This document shows, piece after piece, positions 33,882-34,197 of a stretch of DNA of 34,197 nucleotides. A program made the translations under genes and the position numbers. The DNA is from Chitinophagaceae bacterium. Lineage in GTDB: Bacteria; Bacteroidota; Bacteroidia; Chitinophagales; Chitinophagaceae. Each line of letters starts with the position of its first letter. Position 1 is the stretch's first letter. The stretch lies in contig JANYEX010000213.1 in assembly GCA_025359725.1 (NCBI GenBank), forward strand, positions 1 to 34,197, in the 5' to 3' direction. Below the pieces are notes generated by a model. It was not told the DNA's origin, searched no databases, and worked only from the letters and a program-made list of their open reading frames with translations.

Positions 33882-33975
33882 TTCGCAAAACTACATGCGA
33901 AACGGCGTGCGCCAGCCCTAGTAGAGGTAGCGGTGCTAGCTGGAAGGTAACGTGGACCAGTGGGGATTTCACCAC
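33882..33975. other. GC-rich, multi-hairpin island of unknown nature
   Basis: In AT-rich surroundings this roughly 95-bp block carries serial stems: TTCGCA/TGCGAA (33882-33887/33896-33901), GGCG-TG-CGCC (33904-33913), CCAGC/GCTGG and GTGG/CCAC. A TAATGATTTAATAAGT-like tract (minus strand) adjoins it. It could be a small structured RNA, a repeat of the REP/IS-end type, or a gene scrap. It matches no RNA family I know. Confidence 0.45.
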
Positions 33976-34026
33976 AGCAGGCATTCTAATCCACTACTGA
34001 TGATTGAAAAGAATATTACTAATTTT

Positions 34027-34197
34027 CTATTGTGTTGGTGGTGTATGTAAGAAGTTCTCGGTTTCTTTCTGTTTTGAAATTTTCAAAGCACCGAATTTAT
34101 AACCGAATACAATTACAAAAGACGGACAGGGTTGGTTTCTATAACCATTTGTAATAGTACTTTGGGCATCAATCTCATAAGTTTGTCTGACATATTT
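34027..34197 (-). CDS. C-terminus of a probable outer-membrane beta-barrel protein (5' end outside window)
   Basis: Absent from the ORF track because it runs off the right edge. The last 56 codons read YVRQTYEIDAQSTITNGYRN, then PCPSFVIVFGYKFGALKI and a polar tail ending in a TAG. FVIVFGYKFG looks like an alternating beta-strand of an outer-membrane barrel, but the tail (KQKETENFLHTPPTQ) is unusual after a last strand. Too little is visible for a family. Confidence 0.55.
   Translation of the reverse strand, partial: KYVRQTYEIDAQSTITNGYRNQPCPSFVIVFGYKFGALKISKQKETENFLHTPPTQ

Noticed and set aside
33985-34015. Hammerhead ribozyme core (CTGATGA...GAAA)
   Set aside because: Only three bases separate CTGATGA from GAAAA, too few for stem II, and no matching stems I and III are seen.

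Overview
The window looks like a stretch of chromosome from a low-GC Bacteroidota bacterium, probably of the Chitinophagales/Sphingobacteriales kind. The signs are: a bacillithiol deacetylase (BshB1), zinc-independent L31 type B, an FHS-type sugar transporter, a DUF5686/CarboxypepD_reg-like outer-membrane protein, a decayed type IX secretion C-terminal signal, starts without Shine-Dalgarno sequences, and a clean TTTG-N20-TAnnTTTG promoter upstream of rpmE2. I found no rRNA, tRNA or CRISPR array. The genes are mostly conserved housekeeping genes, separated by unusually repeat-rich and fossil-rich intergenic DNA.

Layout. 1-3721: a sugar transporter (cut by the window edge) and a secreted alpha-galactosidase-like glycoside hydrolase. 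3722-5395: a gene graveyard with an IS1595-like transposase fossil, a T9SS sorting-domain fossil and a broken secreted-protein N-terminus. 5396-10698: a large secreted Tyr/Trp/Asn-rich protein of unknown role, a PlsC-like acyltransferase and DnaK. 10783-12890: the strangest segment. It holds an orphan Ala-rich gene, a very AT-rich stretch, a two-armed array of degenerate 21-bp units, a TIR-bounded repeat and a 52-aa membrane micro-ORF; copies of one dispersed repeat lie on both sides of the orphan gene and array. 12971-18410: glutamine amidotransferase, BshB1, L31B, YajQ, CPBP protease, PepT and YggS. 18769-21447: secreted metalloprotease, thioredoxin-like protein and malate dehydrogenase. 21529-24373: a bioA fossil, repeats, a transglutaminase-like gene broken by TGA inside its HAWN motif, and a TlpA-like protein. 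24596-27383: a small coiled-coil protein, isocitrate dehydrogenase, and a divergent LysR regulator. 27551-34197: a DUF5686 outer-membrane protein, a response regulator frameshifted by a 16-bp tandem duplication, its partner six-PAS histidine kinase, a structured GC-rich island, and the C-terminus of a likely outer-membrane protein.

How the genes fit together. Malate dehydrogenase and isocitrate dehydrogenase serve the TCA cycle. BshB1, the thioredoxin-like proteins and DnaK serve redox and protein quality control. The kinase and response regulator overlap by one base and would act as a phytochrome-style His-Asp pair if the duplication were reversed. At least five genes are fossils or freshly broken (IS1595 transposase, T9SS cargo, bioA, transglutaminase, response regulator), so the region is eroding. 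The best candidate for something undescribed is the 21-bp two-armed array and its orphan-gene neighbourhood. I can describe its structure but not its function.
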